Shown here piece after piece: positions 6,963 through 12,067 of a stretch of 12,067 nucleotides of DNA. Origin of the DNA: WTJX01 sp045106295 (GTDB lineage Bacteria > Bacteroidota > Bacteroidia > Cytophagales > JAAEPT01); assembly GCA_045106295.1 (NCBI GenBank), contig JBGCEI010000170.1, positions 1-12,067 of the forward strand, written 5' to 3'. Below the pieces are notes generated by a model that was not told the origin of the DNA, searched no databases, and saw only the letters and a program-made list of their open reading frames with translations. Numbering within the stretch: position 1 is the first letter of the stretch; every line of letters begins with the position of its first letter. Made by a program: the position numbers and the translations under genes.

Positions 6963-8489
6963 ATGGCTACTAAAAAGATTAACAAAGCACTAATTTCGGT
7001 ATTTGATAAATCGGGACTAGACAACATCATTCAATTACTACACAAACAAGGTGTGGAAATGATTTCTACTGGCGGAACAGCTTCTTTTATTGAGAAGGCA
7101 GGGCTTCCTGTTACACAAGTAGAATCTATTACAGACTATCCTTCTATTTTAGGTGGTCGTGTAAAAACACTTCACCCAAAGATTTTTGGAGGTATCTTAA
7201 ACAGAAGAGAATTAGATTCTGATGTTGCAGAAGTTGCTGAGTACGATATTCCAGGTATTGATCTTGTAATCGTAGACCTATATCCATTTGAAAATACAGT
7301 AGCGAGTGGTGCTCCAGAACAAGACATCATAGAAAAAATAGACATTGGAGGAATATCTTTGATTCGTGCAGCAGCAAAGAATTTTAAAGATGTCACCATT
7401 ATTGCTTCTATGGAACAATACGGTGACCTAGAACAATTGCTACAAGCAAAAGGTGGTAAGACAGAAATAAACGATAGAAAAAGATTTGCAGCACATGCCT
7501 TTAACGTATCTTCTCATTACGATACTGCCATCTTCAATTACTTCAACGAAGAAACAGCTATTCCAGTATTAAAAGTAAGCGAACAAAAAGGAAAGCAATT
7601 ACGATACGGTGAAAACCCTCACCAGGAAGGAACATTCTATGGCGATATGGAAGCCTTATTTGATCAATTACATGGTAAAGAGTTGTCGTATAACAACTTG
7701 GTAGATGTAGATGCTGCTATTAACTTAACAGACGAATTTAAAACTGAAACAGCAGTCGCTATCCTAAAACACAACAATGCCTGTGGTATGGCAACGGGTA
7801 CAGATGTAAAAGATGCTTATTTGAAAGCATTAGCAGGAGATCCTGTTTCTGCATTTGGAGGAGTAATTTCATCTACTCAACCAATTGATAAAGCAGCAGC
7901 AGAGGAATTACATAAATTATTCTGTGAAGTAATAATTGCTCCTTCATTCGATCAGGATGCACTGGATATCTTGCAACAAAAGAAAAACAGAATTTTATTA
8001 GTAAGAAAAGAGGTAGAATTGCCTACAAAACAAATTAAAACATTATTGAACGGAGTAATTGAGCAAGACAAAGACTTGCACATGGAAACAATAACTGAAT
8101 TTAAAACAGCTACCAAAGTAGCCCCTACTGCAGAACAAAATAAAGCCCTTATTTTTGCTGCTAAAGTGTGTAAGCATACGAAATCAAATACAATAGTATT
8201 TTCAAACGACAATCAATTGTTTGCTAGTGGAGTTGGTCAAACTTCTCGTGTAGATGCATTAAAACAAGCTATTGAAAAGGCAAAGAGTTTCAACTTCGAC
8301 TTGTCGAAATCAGTTATGGCATCGGACGCATTCTTTCCATTCCCAGACTGTGTAGAAATCGCACACAAAGAAGGCATTAAAGCAGTAGTCCAACCAGGTG
8401 GGTCGGTAAAAGATCAATTATCAATTGATTTCTGTGATGCAAATGGAATGGCTATGGTTTTTACTGGAATACGTCACTTCAAGCATTAA
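6963..8489 (+). CDS. purH: PurH, bifunctional AICAR transformylase / IMP cyclohydrolase
   Basis: PurH performs the last two steps of de novo purine synthesis: formylation of AICAR with 10-formyltetrahydrofolate, then ring closure to IMP. From the ATG at 6963 the protein has 508 residues, typical for the family. The N-terminal MGS-like cyclohydrolase domain (about 1-195) shows STGGTA (35-40), the GGRVKTLHP loop (64-72) and DLYPF (105-109). The transformylase domain shows RYGENPHQ (214-221), the catalytic pair K269-H270 in AILKHNNACG, DPVSAFGG (293-300) and SDAFFPFPD followed by QPGGSVKD (477-484) near the end. A frame extension to a TTG at 6939 adds eight residues unlike the family and overlaps the -7 box, so I use the ATG. 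No other pur gene is nearby; the gene stands alone and converges on the J-domain gene. Confidence 0.96.
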   Translation: MATKKINKALISVFDKSGLDNIIQLLHKQGVEMISTGGTASFIEKAGLPVTQVESITDYPSILGGRVKTLHPKIFGGILNRRELDSDVAEVAEYDIPGIDLVIVDLYPFENTVASGAPEQDIIEKIDIGGISLIRAAAKNFKDVTIIASMEQYGDLEQLLQAKGGKTEINDRKRFAAHAFNVSSHYDTAIFNYFNEETAIPVLKVSEQKGKQLRYGENPHQEGTFYGDMEALFDQLHGKELSYNNLVDVDAAINLTDEFKTETAVAILKHNNACGMATGTDVKDAYLKALAGDPVSAFGGVISSTQPIDKAAAEELHKLFCEVIIAPSFDQDALDILQQKKNRILLVRKEVELPTKQIKTLLNGVIEQDKDLHMETITEFKTATKVAPTAEQNKALIFAAKVCKHTKSNTIVFSNDNQLFASGVGQTSRVDALKQAIEKAKSFNFDLSKSVMASDAFFPFPDCVEIAHKEGIKAVVQPGGSVKDQLSIDFCDANGMAMVFTGIRHFKH

Positions 8490-8505
8490 AAATATTATCT
8501 CTGGT

Positions 8506-8525
8506 ATCCCCACTTCCGTGGGGAT
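8506..8525. repeat. short GC-rich palindrome, possible dispersed repeat
   Basis: ATCCCCAC (8506-8513) pairs perfectly with GTGGGGAT (8518-8525) around TTCC. The minus-strand reading, TTGTCATCCCCACGGAAGTG and on, resembles dispersed intergenic elements of the GTCATCCCC...GGGGAT kind that I recall from many bacterial genomes. It lies between the convergent purH and J-domain genes. No T-run follows directly on either strand, so it is not a classic rho-independent terminator, though it could still block read-through or protect 3' ends. Confidence 0.6.
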
Positions 8526-8536
8526 GACAAGGTTTA

Positions 8537-9409
8537 TTATTCACAAAGATGATTAATCAGCCTTTCTAATTCAACACGTTCTTCTGGAAAAAAGGGAATA
8601 GCTTTTTTATAATACTGACATGCCAAGGGTATGTTATTTCTTCCTAGGTAAGCACTCCCTAAAAAGAAAGAAGCACTATCCTGAAACGAACTCTTACTAT
8701 TCAAGTTGCTAAAGCTACTAATTGCGTTTCCAAATTGTTTTGCCTTCACCTCTGCCTTGCCTTTTTTGAAAAAGAGCCTTTCCTTTTCTGTTTCTTCACT
8801 CCAATAAATGGCTTCTGCAAAATGGTTACTTGCTTCCACGTTTTTGCCTAAAATTACATTTAAATCCCCTTTTAACTCCTCTATTTCAGTTTCCATCACC
8901 TCATACTTACTCGCCAGATGTAGATTAAGAAATGCATGGTCATATTCATAGCGTGCAGCGTGTACTTTGGCAATTCTATAATACTTTCTTGCCAGATGTA
9001 AGTTCATATAATGAGCAAACGTCAATAACAAGGCTATAAAAACAACTCCAATAAGAGAGGTAATTACATAGAGTTTTGTCTCACTCTTTTTTGTGCGCTG
9101 TGGCTCATTTGCTTTCCTATAATAACGTGGCTGATGCGTAGCAGAGTTTGAGCGAGTGTAGGTATTTGTTCTACTTCGATGATTAGGGTTCGCAATAGCG
9201 TAATGAAGTTTATCGTCGTGTATTTTTTTCTTTAACGAATTAGAAAGTAATGTATAAGCCGCATTTATATTTTTGAATTGTTCTTCTGCCACTTTATTTC
9301 CAGGGTTTTTATCTGGGTGTAATTCTTTTGCTAGCTTTTTGTATACTGATTTAACTTCCTCTACAGAAGAAAAATTAGCTACCCCCAATATGCTATATGC
9401 ATTGTACAT
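8537..9409 (-). CDS. membrane-anchored J-domain protein with TPR-like repeats
   Basis: This 290-residue protein is not a named family I recognise. It begins with a J domain (about 3-68; YSILGV, HPD at 31-33, then KNPGNK-AEEQFKNINAAY), so it should stimulate an Hsp70. A basic, polar linker (about 75-112) follows, then one hydrophobic segment (about 113-134, LYVITSLIGVVFIALLLTFA) and a helical C-terminal half (about 137-286) whose A-x-x-x-Y/F patterns around 140-170, 190-206, 222-236 and 246-271 suggest TPR-like repeats. Arginine- and lysine-rich sequence just before the hydrophobic segment predicts the J domain in the cytosol and the repeats outside; that topology is inferred. There is no Gly/Phe region or zinc domain, so it is a class C J protein. 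It starts at ATG 9409, is divergent from a small lipoprotein gene and converges on purH. Partner and substrate are unknown. Confidence 0.8.
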   Translation of the reverse strand: MYNAYSILGVANFSSVEEVKSVYKKLAKELHPDKNPGNKVAEEQFKNINAAYTLLSNSLKKKIHDDKLHYAIANPNHRSRTNTYTRSNSATHQPRYYRKANEPQRTKKSETKLYVITSLIGVVFIALLLTFAHYMNLHLARKYYRIAKVHAARYEYDHAFLNLHLASKYEVMETEIEELKGDLNVILGKNVEASNHFAEAIYWSEETEKERLFFKKGKAEVKAKQFGNAISSFSNLNSKSSFQDSASFFLGSAYLGRNNIPLACQYYKKAIPFFPEERVELERLINHLCE

Positions 9410-9419
9410 CTTCTTAATT

Positions 9420-9458
9420 TACTATAATTTGAGTAATATCTTTACGATAATTATAGTA
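9420..9458. repeat. perfect 10-bp inverted repeat in a divergent promoter gap
   Basis: TACTATAATT (9420-9429) and AATTATAGTA (9449-9458) are exact reverse complements with a 19-base spacer, in the 75 bases between the J-TPR gene and the lipoprotein gene. Each arm contains TATAAT reading inward. It could be an operator for a dimeric regulator or part of overlapping promoters. A rough estimate from base composition puts chance occurrence of such a repeat in 75 bases near one in a hundred. Confidence 0.5.
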
Positions 9459-9484
9459 CATTCATAACATACAAACTCTTACTT

Positions 9485-9832
9485 ATGAAAGTATCCCACA
9501 TTACCCTTTTTCTTTTATCTGTCACCTTACTTTCTTGTACTGCCAAAAAAGTACAGAAGATATATACTTCTGACAATAAAGGCGTCACTCTTACCATTAC
9601 CGCCATTCAACCCGTTCCCTTCGATCCTTACCAAACTACCGTAAACGTAAAAGGCTTTGGTCATGATGAAACACTTCCTTTCGAAGTGTATTCAAACAGT
9701 TTAACTACTGAGAAAATCAGTATGAACTGGTCCTCTAATTCCACCGGAGTGCTGCGTATTACCGAAGGAGATGGGAATGTACGTAAGTTAAACTTGGCAA
9801 TATCTAAAGACAGAGTATTATTAAGAGAATAA
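9485..9832 (+). CDS. small predicted lipoprotein of unknown function
   Basis: The 115-residue product starts with a signal peptide (M1, K2, then a hydrophobic run about 6-16) ending in the lipobox LLSC, with C18 as the lipidated cysteine. The mature part of about 98 residues reads as short alternating beta-strand-like segments (for example TLTITAI, TTVNVKGFG, ISMNW, GVLRITE, RKLNLAIS). No catalytic motif or named domain is recognisable. It would be exported and anchored in the periplasmic face of the inner membrane or in the outer membrane; the residues after C18 (TAKK) lack an Asp at +2, so retention in the inner membrane by the E. coli rule is not indicated. ATG 9485 is the only start that includes the signal peptide. 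It is a single-gene unit, divergent from the J-TPR gene and closed by a terminator about 108 bases downstream. Confidence 0.8.
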   Translation: MKVSHITLFLLSVTLLSCTAKKVQKIYTSDNKGVTLTITAIQPVPFDPYQTTVNVKGFGHDETLPFEVYSNSLTTEKISMNWSSNSTGVLRITEGDGNVRKLNLAISKDRVLLRE

Positions 9833-9940
9833 AAAGATTAAAAAATTACGCCCAGCTATTTAAAAAGTATAAATCACTTCGTTTTACAACCTTTTCTTAC
9901 CTATTCCCGTAGACATAGTATAATTCAATACTTTTTTCTT

Positions 9941-9967
9941 ATAAACCCCTTTTTGGGGTTTATTTTT
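9941..9967 (+). terminator. rho-independent terminator of the lipoprotein gene
   Basis: ATAAACCCC (9941-9949) pairs perfectly with GGGGTTTAT (9955-9963) around a five-T loop and runs straight into T-rich sequence ending at 9967. It lies upstream of the candidate start site of the next gene, so it most likely ends the lipoprotein transcript and insulates the next promoter. Confidence 0.85.
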
Positions 9968-9998
9968 AGAACTTTTAATGCGTATTAATTAATATTCG

Positions 9999-10006
9999 TA
10001 TCTTTG
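9999..10006 (+). promoter_or_regulatory. candidate -7 box of the cold-shock-domain gene
   Basis: TATCTTTG matches TAnnTTTG fully. With transcription starting near 10012 the leader would be close to 87 bases. No TTG is present at normal spacing; TTTT at 9973-9976 is the nearest candidate for the -33 region. The position between a terminator and the gene supports the call. Confidence 0.5.
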
Positions 10007-10015
10007 CACTTTAGT

Positions 10016-10061
10016 TGAAAGAGTCTCATAGATTTCTACCGTCTTTTCAGAGTTACTTTCA
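10016..10061 (+). promoter_or_regulatory. possible structured 5' leader of the cold-shock-domain gene
   Basis: Within the inferred leader, TGAAAG (10016-10021) can pair with CTTTCA (10056-10061), and TTTCAGA occurs twice (near 10045 and 10057), one copy inside this arm. The pairing is short and unsupported by covariation, so a temperature-responsive leader is only a suggestion. Confidence 0.25.
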
Positions 10062-10099
10062 GACTAGATTTATTTAATTTTAACTATTTAAATTTAACT

Positions 10100-10552
10100 A
10101 TGGGCCGATCGCAGGAAACATTCAACAAAAAGGAAGTCAGAAATAAGAAAGAAAAGAAGAGAAAGGAAAAACTCGAGAAAAAACTGGCACGTAAAGAGCT
10201 TGAAAAATCAGGTGCGCTAGATGATATGATTGCCTATGTTGATGAAAACGGTAACATTATCGATACTCCGCCAGATCCAACCAAGAAAAAAGTAACTAAG
10301 GCAAAAGACATTGAAATCAGTGTTCCTAAAAGCGAAAACATAGAGTATGACCCTATCAGGAAAGGAGTAGTATCGTTCTTTAATGATTCAAAAGGATACG
10401 GTTTTATTAAAGATAAAGAAACACAAGAAAGTATTTTTGTTCATATCAACAATGTAGTGGACGAAATTAAAGAAAATAATATGGTTACTTTCGAAATAGA
10501 AATGGGTCCAAAAGGACCAACTGCTGTAAAAGTAGTAGTAGATAAAAGTTAA
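10100..10552 (+). CDS. cold-shock-domain protein with a long basic N-terminal extension
   Basis: The 150-residue protein is a single-strand nucleic-acid-binding protein, probably an RNA chaperone. The C-terminal part (about 87-150) is a cold-shock domain beginning KGVVSFFNDS, with RNP1 KGYGFI (98-103) and RNP2 SIFVHI (111-116). Unlike free-standing CspA-type proteins of about 70 residues, it has an 86-residue N-terminal extension: a highly charged Lys/Arg/Glu helix-like segment (about 8-36), then a conserved-looking DDMIAYVDENGNIIDTPPDP block (41-60). I recall this arrangement, including the MGRSQETF start, from many Bacteroidota, where its role is not well defined. It has its own candidate promoter, a long leader and a strong terminator, so it is monocistronic. 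The gene symbol is left empty because csp naming would imply a CspA orthologue. Confidence 0.88.
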   Translation: MGRSQETFNKKEVRNKKEKKRKEKLEKKLARKELEKSGALDDMIAYVDENGNIIDTPPDPTKKKVTKAKDIEISVPKSENIEYDPIRKGVVSFFNDSKGYGFIKDKETQESIFVHINNVVDEIKENNMVTFEIEMGPKGPTAVKVVVDKS

Positions 10553-10569
10553 TTACACGCTTTTAAAAC

Positions 10570-10607
10570 AAAAAAGGCTTTCATGAAAATTTATGAAAGC
10601 CTTTTTT
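10570..10607. terminator. bidirectional rho-independent terminator
   Basis: A6-GGCTTTCAT (10570-10584) pairs perfectly over 15 bp with ATGAAAGCC-T6 (10593-10607) around an eight-base loop, and the T-run continues to 10609. It lies 17 bases after the cold-shock gene stop and about 35 bases beyond the minus-strand phosphoesterase stop, so it serves both convergent genes. Confidence 0.93.
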
Positions 10608-10642
10608 TTGCTCTAGTAATTAATTCTGAATACCAAAAGTTC

Positions 10643-11671
10643 CTAAGATTTCAATGGCGATAGTTCATCTAATAAACGAACTAACTTTTTTTCTGTATCC
10701 GCTAATGATAAATCTGATTTTCCACCAGCTGCGTTTTTATGCCCGCCTCCTTCAAAGTTCTTTTTTGCAAACTGATTGACTTGTCTATCTCCAACAGAGC
10801 GAAAGGATAGTTTCACCATATCCTCACGTTCTATGATGATACAGGCATAGTTGATACCTGTAATGCTTAACGCATAATTTACAAAGCCTTCGGTATCGCC
10901 GTTTTTAGAATCAAATCTTTTTAATTCCTCATCAGAAAGAGTTACATAAGCTAATTCTCTCTCTGGTAAAACAGTCAATTTGTTGTTTAACACATACCCT
11001 AACAGTTTGATTCTTGTAATAGAATTATTATCGTAGACCGCTTGATGGATTTTAGCATTATTTGCTCCTTTAACAATTAGGTCTGCTACTACTCTGTGGA
11101 TGTTTTCTGTGGTGTTGGAATGCCTAAAAGAACCAGTGTCAGTCATAATTCCTGCATACATACAGTCTGCCATAGCAGGAGTAATTTTATCCAAATCACC
11201 CATTAACTGAATCAATTCATAAATCAACTCAGCAGTAGCAGCAGCTTTGTCACTCCATAGAGTATAGTCAGCAAAATCTTCTGGCTCTAAGTGGTGGTCT
11301 ATCAGTACTTTTTTTGCTTTTGAATTTCGTACAGGCTCTTCCATTCTATCTATTCTGCTTAGGGCAGAAAAGTCTAGACAAAAAATAAAATCTGCTTTTC
11401 GAATGATCTTATTGGTGACTCCAGTTTTCTGTTTTGAGTAGACAATCACCTCATCGTTACCTTCCATCCAGTTAATAAAGTCAGGGTAATCAGAAGGGAC
11501 CATTACAGTAATACGGTGATTATATTGCTCTAAATAGCCTTTTAGTGCCAAGCAAGAACCTAATGCATCGGCATCTGGTTTAGTATGTGCTGTAATTAAA
11601 ATATCAAGTCGCTTTCCAGTAATAATTGGCTTCAGCGGTTCTATGGTATTTATGGCTGACGGATGTATCAT
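10643..11671 (-). CDS. DHH/DHHA1 phosphoesterase, NrnA type (oligoribonuclease / pAp phosphatase)
   Basis: Proteins of this family are cytosolic, Mn-dependent phosphoesterases that degrade very short RNAs and, in NrnA, also dephosphorylate 3'-phosphoadenosine 5'-phosphate. The 342-residue protein has the family motifs: H29 and D33-A-D35-ALGS (motif I), D100 in FCLDFS (motif II), D125-H126-H127 (motif III, DHH), D178-TG in MTDTGSFRHS (motif IV), and the DHHA1 domain ending GGGHKNAAGG (308-317). All metal ligands appear present. I choose ATG 11671; the longer frame begins at a TTG (11680) that coincides with the end of a -7 box. It is divergent from ndk and convergent with the cold-shock gene. 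The exact substrate (nanoRNA, pAp or cyclic dinucleotide products) is not decided by sequence, so no symbol is assigned. Confidence 0.88.
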   Translation of the reverse strand: MIHPSAINTIEPLKPIITGKRLDILITAHTKPDADALGSCLALKGYLEQYNHRITVMVPSDYPDFINWMEGNDEVIVYSKQKTGVTNKIIRKADFIFCLDFSALSRIDRMEEPVRNSKAKKVLIDHHLEPEDFADYTLWSDKAAATAELIYELIQLMGDLDKITPAMADCMYAGIMTDTGSFRHSNTTENIHRVVADLIVKGANNAKIHQAVYDNNSITRIKLLGYVLNNKLTVLPERELAYVTLSDEELKRFDSKNGDTEGFVNYALSITGINYACIIIEREDMVKLSFRSVGDRQVNQFAKKNFEGGGHKNAAGGKSDLSLADTEKKLVRLLDELSPLKS

Positions 11672-11677
11672 TGAAAG

Positions 11678-11711
11678 CAAATCTATTACATTTTTAGTCT
11701 AATTTCTACAA
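11678..11711 (-). promoter_or_regulatory. candidate promoter of the phosphoesterase gene, near-leaderless
   Basis: On the minus strand TTG (11709-11711) and TAGATTTG (11678-11685) are 23 bases apart, at the upper edge of the spacing seen for Bacteroidetes promoters. The -7 box ends only six bases before the ATG at 11671, so the transcript would begin at or next to the start codon. Confidence 0.4.
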
Positions 11712-11739
11712 TTGGATTCAAATTTTATTAGTACTTTCG
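11712..11739 (+). promoter_or_regulatory. candidate ndk promoter, TTG-17-TACTTTCG
   Basis: TTG (11712-11714) is followed after 17 bases by TACTTTCG (11732-11739), one mismatch from TAnnTTTG. It implies a leader of about 20 bases before the ndk ATG. Its TTG is the right half of CAATTG (11709-11714), whose left half supplies the TTG of the opposite promoter. Confidence 0.4.
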
Positions 11740-11765
11740 TCCCAACTTTAACAATCATATTAGTA

Positions 11766-12067
11766 ATGTCAAAATCGATTTCATTTAGCATGGTAAAGCC
11801 TGGTGCAACAAGAAGTATGCATGCAGGAGAAATTTTTTCTATGGTAGAAAAGGCAGGGTTTAAAATCCTAGCTCTTAAAAAGACCTATTTATCAAAAGAA
11901 AGAGCAGAAGAATTCTATGGTGTACACAAAGGAAGACCATTTTTTGGTGAGCTGACAGAATACATGAGTTCAGGGCCTATCTATGCATTTGTAGTAGAAA
12001 AAGACAATGCGGTAGCTGATTTTAGAACATTAATTGGTGCTACTAATCCTGCTGAAGCTGCTGAAGG
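11766..12067 (+). CDS. ndk: nucleoside diphosphate kinase, 5' part (runs off the window)
   Basis: Ndk transfers the gamma phosphate from ATP to NDPs through a phosphohistidine, balancing NTP and dNTP pools. The first 100 codons and two further bases are present; about 40 residues, including the catalytic histidine, lie beyond the edge. The product starts MSKSISFSMVKPGATRSMHA and continues with GEIFSMVEKAGFKILALK, VHKGRPFFGEL (53-63), MSSGPI (67-72) and the family-typical GATNPAEAAEG (91-101). K11, R57 and F60 match the conserved nucleotide-site residues. One oddity: the usual K-P-D (or K-P-N in E. coli) is K-P-G here (G13). The ATG at 11766 matches the family start; no Shine-Dalgarno is seen. 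It is divergent from the phosphoesterase gene, with 94 bases between the two start codons. Confidence 0.95.
   Translation, partial: MSKSISFSMVKPGATRSMHAGEIFSMVEKAGFKILALKKTYLSKERAEEFYGVHKGRPFFGELTEYMSSGPIYAFVVEKDNAVADFRTLIGATNPAEAAE

Larger units (their letters stand above)
9833..10099. other. intergenic gap with terminator, promoter and long leader
   Basis: The 267 bases contain, in order, an unremarkable AT-rich stretch (9833-9940), a rho-independent terminator for the lipoprotein gene (9941-9967), a candidate -7 box (9999-10006) and the leader of the cold-shock-domain gene. No open frame of useful length is present. Confidence 0.65.

Noticed and set aside
8490..8536. Hairpin at 8506-8525 as a rho-independent terminator of purH.
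   Set aside because: No T-run adjoins the stem on either strand; kept instead as a palindromic repeat of uncertain role.
1..12067. Search for CRISPR repeats, insertion sequences, phage genes, toxin-antitoxin pairs, rRNA or tRNA genes and retron-like or other defence modules.
   Set aside because: No tandem spaced repeats, transposase motifs, structured RNA genes or defence-type domains were seen; the content is housekeeping.

Overview
The window is a chromosomal housekeeping segment from an AT-rich member of the Bacteroidota. Four things point there: promoter-like boxes of the form TAnnTTTG upstream of several genes; almost no Shine-Dalgarno sequences; a type I DnaJ with only two CxxCxGxG motifs, a form I recall from Cytophagia and Flavobacteriia; and a 150-residue cold-shock-domain protein with a long basic N-terminus, also typical of the phylum. 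I lean towards Cytophagales or a relative, but the sequence alone does not settle the class.

Layout. (1) 26-2873, plus strand: grpE and dnaJ, four bases apart, then an argD-type aminotransferase 24 bases later with no terminator between. (2) 3129-4745, plus: an NAD(P)-dependent malic enzyme behind its own candidate promoter. A strong two-way terminator (4814-4864) separates it from (3) 4878-6638, minus: a DEAD-box RNA helicase with a DbpA-type RNA-binding domain and an RGG-rich tail. (4) A 324-base divergent gap leads to purH (6963-8489, plus). (5) 8537-9409, minus: a membrane-anchored J-domain protein with TPR-like repeats, convergent with purH across a short GC-rich palindrome. (6) 9485-9832, plus: a small lipoprotein of unknown function, divergent from the J-domain gene across 75 bases that hold a perfect 10-bp inverted repeat, and followed by its own terminator. 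(7) 10100-10552, plus: the cold-shock-domain protein with a long leader, ending at a second two-way terminator. (8) 10643-11671, minus: a DHH/DHHA1 phosphoesterase (NrnA type), divergent from (9) the 5' part of ndk, which runs off the right edge.

The genes form mostly single transcription units with alternating orientation. Functional themes are protein folding (GrpE, DnaJ, a second J protein), RNA handling at low temperature (DEAD-box helicase, cold-shock protein, and perhaps the NrnA-type nuclease), and nucleotide and central metabolism (PurH, Ndk, malic enzyme, ArgD). I found no mobile element, CRISPR array, rRNA, tRNA, phage gene or defence system, and no convincing new multi-gene system. 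The points that deserve a second look are local: the reduced DnaJ zinc domain, the membrane J-TPR protein, overlapping divergent promoters with a possibly leaderless mRNA, two start codons that look miscalled inside -7 boxes, a KPG variant in Ndk, and two unexplained palindromes.
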